Shown one piece after another: positions 6,370-8,462 of a stretch of DNA of 8,462 bases (position 1 is its first letter; every line of letters begins with the position of its first letter). Location: assembly GCA_002422765.1 (NCBI GenBank), contig DITI01000066.1, forward strand, positions 3,725 through 12,186, given 5' to 3'. The notes beneath the pieces were generated by a model, which worked only from the letters and a program-made list of their open reading frames with translations, made no database searches and had not been told where the DNA came from. The translations under genes were made by a program, and so were the position numbers. The stretch comes from Candidatus Pacebacteria bacterium UBA6188 (GTDB lineage Bacteria; Patescibacteriota; Microgenomatia; UBA1400; PJMF01).

Positions 6370-6717
6370 TTATTCCTGTTGTTCACCTGAGGAAATTCTG
6401 ATTAATTTCACAATTCCCCAAGCCACAATCATATAAACAACAATCGCAACAATGGCTGCTGGCTCCAAAACAGAGGTAGTCTCCACACCTTGAGCATAGC
6501 CTTTGCTAAAAATGCCATTAAAAGGCGCAATAAAAATGCCAGACAAATTGTAAATTGCACTGACAAAACCACTGCTCAGACTAGCTCCAGTTAGTTTCAA
6601 TATTAATCTAAAAGCTAATAGGATTTCTAAAGCTCCCATTAGAAAATAGACAACATACTCAATTTTTTGAGACTTGGTTGCTTCGTTAATGACCGGGGGG
6701 TTAATAATTTCTGTCAT
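6370..6717 (-). CDS. YggT-family membrane protein
   Basis: This 115-residue protein resembles the YggT family. A first membrane helix 'YVVYFLMGALEILLAFRLIL' (about 21-40) is followed by 'FVSAIYNLSGIFIAPFNGIF' (about 50-69) with the family APF motif, and a second helix follows 'VLEPAAIVAIVVYMIVAW' (about 82-100). YggT proteins are inner-membrane proteins implicated in osmotic or envelope functions and in some bacteria in cell-division organisation; the exact role here is unknown. The ATG at 6717 is chosen because AAGGAG lies seven bases upstream; an earlier TTG/ATG start at 6771 would add 18 basic residues overlapping the GlsB gene. It is cotranscribed with GlsB (31 bp upstream) and LapA-like (6 bp downstream). 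Confidence 0.85.
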   Translation of the reverse strand: MTEIINPPVINEATKSQKIEYVVYFLMGALEILLAFRLILKLTGASLSSGFVSAIYNLSGIFIAPFNGIFSKGYAQGVETTSVLEPAAIVAIVVYMIVAWGIVKLIRISSGEQQE

Positions 6718-6724
6718 AATAATT

Positions 6725-6730
6725 CTCCTT
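6725..6730 (-). promoter_or_regulatory. Shine-Dalgarno sequence of the YggT-family gene
   Basis: AAGGAG on the minus strand stands seven bases before the ATG at 6717 and decides this start against the upstream in-frame one. It is the strongest ribosome binding site in the window and contrasts with the first genes of transcripts, which have none. Confidence 0.8.
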
Positions 6731-6748
6731 TTTTTAATTTTTATATTT

Positions 6749-6991
6749 TTACCTGTGAAAGAGCCTACCAATAAAGATCACCACAACTGCTCCGATGACC
6801 GCAACAATTAGGCTATATAAGTTGAAACCTGTCACTCCAGGTTGACCAAATTGATTCATAAGGAATCCGCCTACAAAAGCGCCAACTATTCCCAGAACAA
6901 TGTCTCCCATCGTGCCGTTATCACTCTTCATAAAAACACCTGCTAGCCAACCGGCCACGGCACCCAATATTATCCAGAGTAAGATATTCAT
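6749..6991 (-). CDS. GlsB/YeaQ/YmgE-family small membrane protein
   Basis: This 80-residue protein consists of three hydrophobic helices: about 2-20 ('ILLWIILGAVAGWLAGVFM'), 29-46 ('GDIVLGIVGAFVGGFLM') and 58-76 ('LYSLIVAVIGAVVVIFIG'). The glycine spacing and 'GDIVLGIVGAFVGG' are typical of the GlsB/YeaQ/YmgE (transglycosylase-associated) family, stress-related inner-membrane proteins of unknown mechanism. Length equals the family norm. The start follows a purine-rich AAAGAAAG stretch, a weak ribosome site. It lies 28 bp after the conserved hypothetical gene and 31 bp before YggT in the same operon. Confidence 0.92.
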   Translation of the reverse strand: MNILLWIILGAVAGWLAGVFMKSDNGTMGDIVLGIVGAFVGGFLMNQFGQPGVTGFNLYSLIVAVIGAVVVIFIGRLFHR

Positions 6992-7019
6992 ATTTTTTCT
7001 TTCTTTTTAGATTAATACT

Positions 7020-7463
7020 TTATAAAACAATCTCAGTGGTGCTTAGCTCTTCGAGCTTGGAAAGCAATTCTTGCAAAGTGTAGGTAGAAGTATTGATTTG
7101 ATTGTTATTAAAGGTGCGCAGTCCTTCAATAATTCTTCTCACATAAATAGCTTCACTATTTCTCAAACTTCTAATTTTGATTTCATTCTCTTCAAAAGTT
7201 TTAGAAATAATCACTAACTGAGAAAAGAAAAAAGTCGTATTGAGCAAGACATTGGCAATGTTTCTAATATCAACACTGTGTACTTCTGAGGTAAGAAATT
7301 TTCTTCTAACGATAGTGACTCGACCTTCTTCGACGACTAAAGAGTCTGGAAAAGGATCAATTGGGAAAGCGTGGGAAGAGATACTAACTAAAATTCGATT
7401 GGATTTTTTAACTAATTCATCAACAATGACATCATCTTTTATTTTTTTGATATTATCTGTGAT
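7020..7463 (-). CDS. Conserved hypothetical protein with no canonical start codon
   Basis: The minus-strand frame is open from 7511 to the stop at 7020. It reads like one continuous protein, including 'SHAFPIDPFPDSLVVEEGRV', 'RRKFLTSEVHSVDIRNIANV' and 'LRNSEAIYVRRIIEGLRTF'. I recall proteins of this style as conserved hypotheticals in candidate-phyla-radiation genomes, but I cannot name a function. No ATG, GTG or TTG occurs in frame before the TTG at 7247, which would cut the conserved part in half (75 residues left). I place the start at ATC 7463 because AAGG lies five bases upstream; ATC, ATT and ATA are rare starts, so this is tentative. Other options are a -1 frameshift from the end of the RHH gene (the open frames overlap by about ten bases at 7511-7502), or a sequence error. 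It is the second gene of the operon. The protein is soluble with a charged C-terminal helix. Confidence 0.6.
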   Translation of the reverse strand: MTDNIKKIKDDVIVDELVKKSNRILVSISSHAFPIDPFPDSLVVEEGRVTIVRRKFLTSEVHSVDIRNIANVLLNTTFFFSQLVIISKTFEENEIKIRSLRNSEAIYVRRIIEGLRTFNNNQINTSTYTLQELLSKLEELSTTEIVL

Positions 7464-7501
7464 TTTTACCTTGGTGAAAGTTGATGAGGCTCTAAATTGG
7501 C

Positions 7502-7672
7502 CTAATTGCTTTCAACTTTCTTGATTATGGTTTCTTTTGGTAAATATTGAGTAAGAGTTTTTTCTACCAACGCAGCTAAGGTTAACTCCTCAAAAACAGC
7601 TTGCACTCTAGCGTGCTTAATTAGTGCTGGGTTGAGAAATAAGGTCAAACGCTTCTTTGCTGTAGTTGACAT
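7502..7672 (-). CDS. Ribbon-helix-helix DNA-binding protein, 56 residues
   Basis: This small protein starts at ATG 7672 and ends with TAG at 7502. It fits the ribbon-helix-helix fold of Arc/CopG/antitoxin-type repressors: a basic strand 'AKKRLTLFLNP' (5-15) that would bind the DNA major groove as a dimer, helix A 'ALIKHARVQAVFEE' (16-29), a turn, then helix B 'TLAALVEKTLTQYLP' (31-45). Length is right for a stand-alone RHH protein. No toxin of a known family follows; the next gene is the conserved hypothetical. It heads the operon running down to the Nudix gene. A tandem 9-bp repeat overlapping its start codon and -10 box suggests that it represses its own promoter. The -10 box TAGTAT ends seven bases before the ATG and no Shine-Dalgarno sequence is seen. 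Confidence 0.8.
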   Translation of the reverse strand: MSTTAKKRLTLFLNPALIKHARVQAVFEELTLAALVEKTLTQYLPKETIIKKVESN

Positions 7673-7686
7673 ACTACACATACTAC
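7669..7686. repeat. Tandem 9-bp repeat over the RHH start codon (putative operator)
   Basis: ACATACTAC occurs twice in direct succession (7669-7677 and 7678-7686) and covers the -10 box and start codon of the RHH gene. A further TGTAGT (7661-7666) faces ACTACA (7673-7678) as an inverted repeat. Short tandem sites of this kind suit dimeric RHH repressors that bind side by side; autoregulation is inferred. Confidence 0.5.
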
Positions 7687-7708
7687 GCTCAATTGAAGTA
7701 CTTGTATA
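7680..7708 (-). promoter_or_regulatory. Promoter of the RHH-led operon, leaderless geometry
   Basis: The minus strand reads TATACA (7708-7703), 17 bp, TAGTAT (7685-7680), then seven bases to the ATG at 7672. It lies in the 58-bp gap after the YdeI-like gene. Confidence 0.55.
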
Positions 7709-7730
7709 TGGGCAAAGGAAAGTAAACTAT

Positions 7731-8039
7731 TTAAGATTTATTTCTTTTAGCAAGTATTCCTTGAACAGAAGGGCTAATTGCCTTGTCTTTGCGATGAATG
7801 CAACCTATCCAACAACAGGGACGGCGCATTCCCTCTTTGAGCTCACTGATTACTCTGACAACGTGTTCTTTTCTAGTTTCTTCCTTCTTTGGAAAAGTAG
7901 TCCAACAAATCCACTCATTGCGAGCGAGAGGTGTGAGACCTTCCCACAAAGATAAGGCTTGTTCATCTCTGACTAAAGCTTCTTTCAAATCTATTGGTAA
8001 TTCATGGACTACACCACCTGAGATGTCTTTTTTGGTCAT
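7731..8039 (-). CDS. YdeI/OmpD-associated family protein
   Basis: This 102-residue soluble protein belongs to the YdeI/OmdA ('bacteriocin-protection, YdeI or OmpD-associated') family. The core 'LPIDLKEALVRDEQALSLWE' (14-33), 'LTPLARNEWICW' (35-46), 'KKEETRKEHVVRVISELKEG' (51-70) follows the family pattern of a short helical domain. The biochemical role is not known; the name comes from a polymyxin/bacteriocin-resistance phenotype in enterobacteria. After the core comes 'RRPCCWIGCIHR' (72-83), whose Cys75, Cys76, Cys80 and His82 could hold a metal or form disulfides. The ATG at 8039 is the natural start and has TAAACT six bases upstream. It is divergent from the right-edge gene. Long open frames on the opposite strand here are shadows. 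Confidence 0.87.
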   Translation of the reverse strand: MTKKDISGGVVHELPIDLKEALVRDEQALSLWEGLTPLARNEWICWTTFPKKEETRKEHVVRVISELKEGMRRPCCWIGCIHRKDKAISPSVQGILAKRNKS

Positions 8040-8045
8040 AAAGCT

Positions 8046-8074
8046 AGTTTAGCATATGATTTTTTGAAAACTAA
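8046..8074 (-). promoter_or_regulatory. Promoter of the YdeI-like gene, leaderless geometry
   Basis: The minus strand reads TTAGTT (8074-8069), 17 bp, TAAACT (8051-8046), then six bases to the ATG at 8039. Both boxes are only fair matches. TATGCT (8056-8051) is an alternative -10 that would leave a leader of about 4 bases. Confidence 0.35.
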
Positions 8075-8088
8075 TTTACAAGGCAAGG

Positions 8089-8117
8089 TTGCAATGCAAA
8101 ATAGAGATTGATAAGAT
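8089..8117 (+). promoter_or_regulatory. Promoter of the right-edge gene, leaderless geometry
   Basis: TTGCAA (8089-8094), 17 bp, TAAGAT (8112-8117), then eight bases to the ATG at 8126. The -10 is the same hexamer as the one before mgtE. No Shine-Dalgarno sequence is present. Confidence 0.5.
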
Positions 8118-8125
8118 TAAGTGAC

Positions 8126-8462
8126 ATGGCGGCATCATCAGAAACCAACGCGACTAAAACAGAAATTACTCCAGACACAAGTAAGGAAAAAGCCTTGGCA
8201 GAGTTTTCAGGTGTAGTCAACCACTCTTACGCACTTGCCATGGAGTCTGTTGAATTGAATGGCGCTGATTCGATTTTGCTAGCAACTGAGGCGTGGCACA
8301 TTAAAGACAAAGCCACTCAAGCTGGACAAGCCATGACTGATGAAGAAAGCCTCGAAATTGCCAAAGCCAAACTTCAACAAAAAACTGAAGGTAAAGTTAA
8401 TAGAATGGAGGCGATAAAGGAAGAAACCAGAGCATTGACTGAAAAAAATGGTCAAATAATGG
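8126..8462 (+). CDS. Hypothetical helical protein, partial at right edge
   Basis: 112 residues are visible from the ATG at 8126 with no stop before the window ends. I do not recognise it. The first ~20 residues are Ser/Thr/Lys-rich and probably disordered ('MAASSETNATKTEITPD'); the rest is rich in Ala, Glu, Lys and Gln without proline and looks like long amphipathic or coiled-coil helices ('EIAKAKLQQKTEGKVNRMEA', about 78-97). No signal peptide or membrane segment is seen. The start is supported by a -35/-10 pair with 17-bp spacing directly upstream. It is divergent from the YdeI-like gene across 86 bp. Confidence 0.7.
   Translation, partial: MAASSETNATKTEITPDTSKEKALAEFSGVVNHSYALAMESVELNGADSILLATEAWHIKDKATQAGQAMTDEESLEIAKAKLQQKTEGKVNRMEAIKEETRALTEKNGQIM

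Noticed and set aside
6718..6771. Upstream start for the YggT-family protein at 6771
   Set aside because: It overlaps the end of the GlsB gene, adds a basic 18-residue tail foreign to the family, and the good AAGGAG fits the ATG at 6717.
7441..7449. Homopolymer indel as the cause of the missing start in the conserved hypothetical gene
   Set aside because: Both other frames upstream of the T-run (A-run on the coding strand) hit stops before any useful start, so one indel there does not by itself restore a normal start; still worth checking in reads.
7240..7524. Plus-strand open frame of 94 residues
   Set aside because: It is antisense to the conserved hypothetical gene, whose minus-strand frame shows the better protein pattern, and it has no promoter or ribosome site.
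7020..7672. Toxin-antitoxin module formed by the RHH gene and the next gene
   Set aside because: The second protein shows no known toxin motif (RelE, PIN, MazF, Fic), so only an RHH regulator is claimed.
7632..8052. Two plus-strand open frames (7632-7955 and 7798-8052)
   Set aside because: Both lie antisense to the YdeI-like gene, which matches a known family; they look like shadows.
1..8462. tRNA, rRNA, CRISPR array, insertion sequence or recoded TGA
   Set aside because: No cloverleaf, rRNA-like stretch, spaced repeat series, transposase or terminal inverted repeats were seen, and TGA ends two well-supported genes.

Overview
The window is AT-rich bacterial DNA, densely packed with short intergenic gaps, and carries 14 protein genes that I can support, with no RNA genes, mobile elements or CRISPR array. 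TGA is used as a stop (the CNNM-like and LapA-like genes), so the standard code applies. Several proteins resemble families I associate with candidate-phyla-radiation (Patescibacteria) genomes: the serine hydrolase with an HDCGI motif, the short YggT/GlsB/LapA membrane proteins, and the RHH protein followed by a conserved hypothetical protein. That placement is an inference from protein style, not a proof.

Layout. Positions 1-415 (-) hold the start of a ferric-reductase-like membrane protein that runs off the left edge, preceded by a 92-residue unknown (-, 436-714). Back to back with these is an MgtE magnesium channel (+, 774-2024), convergent with a short CNNM/CorC-type protein (-, 2026-3009). 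A membrane-anchored class A beta-lactamase-like protein (+, 3113-4108) converges on a VIT1/CCC1 iron/manganese transporter (-, 4111-4857). That transporter is divergent from a peptidase C26-like glutamine amidotransferase (+, 4906-5538). A minus-strand operon then runs from 7672 down to 5567: a 56-residue ribbon-helix-helix protein, a conserved hypothetical protein with no ordinary start codon, a GlsB/YeaQ membrane protein, a YggT-family protein, a LapA-domain protein and a Nudix hydrolase. Finally come a YdeI/OmpD-associated protein (-, 7731-8039) and an unknown alanine/glutamate-rich protein that leaves the right edge (+, from 8126).

How it works together. The first 5 kb is a metal and envelope district: Mg2+ uptake (MgtE), a CNNM-type Mg2+ protein, Fe/Mn transport (VIT1) and a heme-type membrane oxidoreductase, interleaved with an envelope serine enzyme. 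The 7672-5567 operon is mostly small inner-membrane proteins headed by a DNA-binding protein that probably controls its own promoter.

The most notable pattern is regulatory. Seven start codons (ferric reductase, mgtE, beta-lactamase-like, VIT1, RHH, YdeI-like and the right-edge gene) lie only 6-8 bases downstream of a -10-like hexamer. That is the geometry of leaderless transcripts. A clear Shine-Dalgarno sequence is seen only inside the operon (before YggT). Divergent gene pairs share very compact promoters, one of them built as an inverted repeat. The second notable point is the gene at about 7020-7463, whose conserved reading frame has no ATG, GTG or TTG before its domain.
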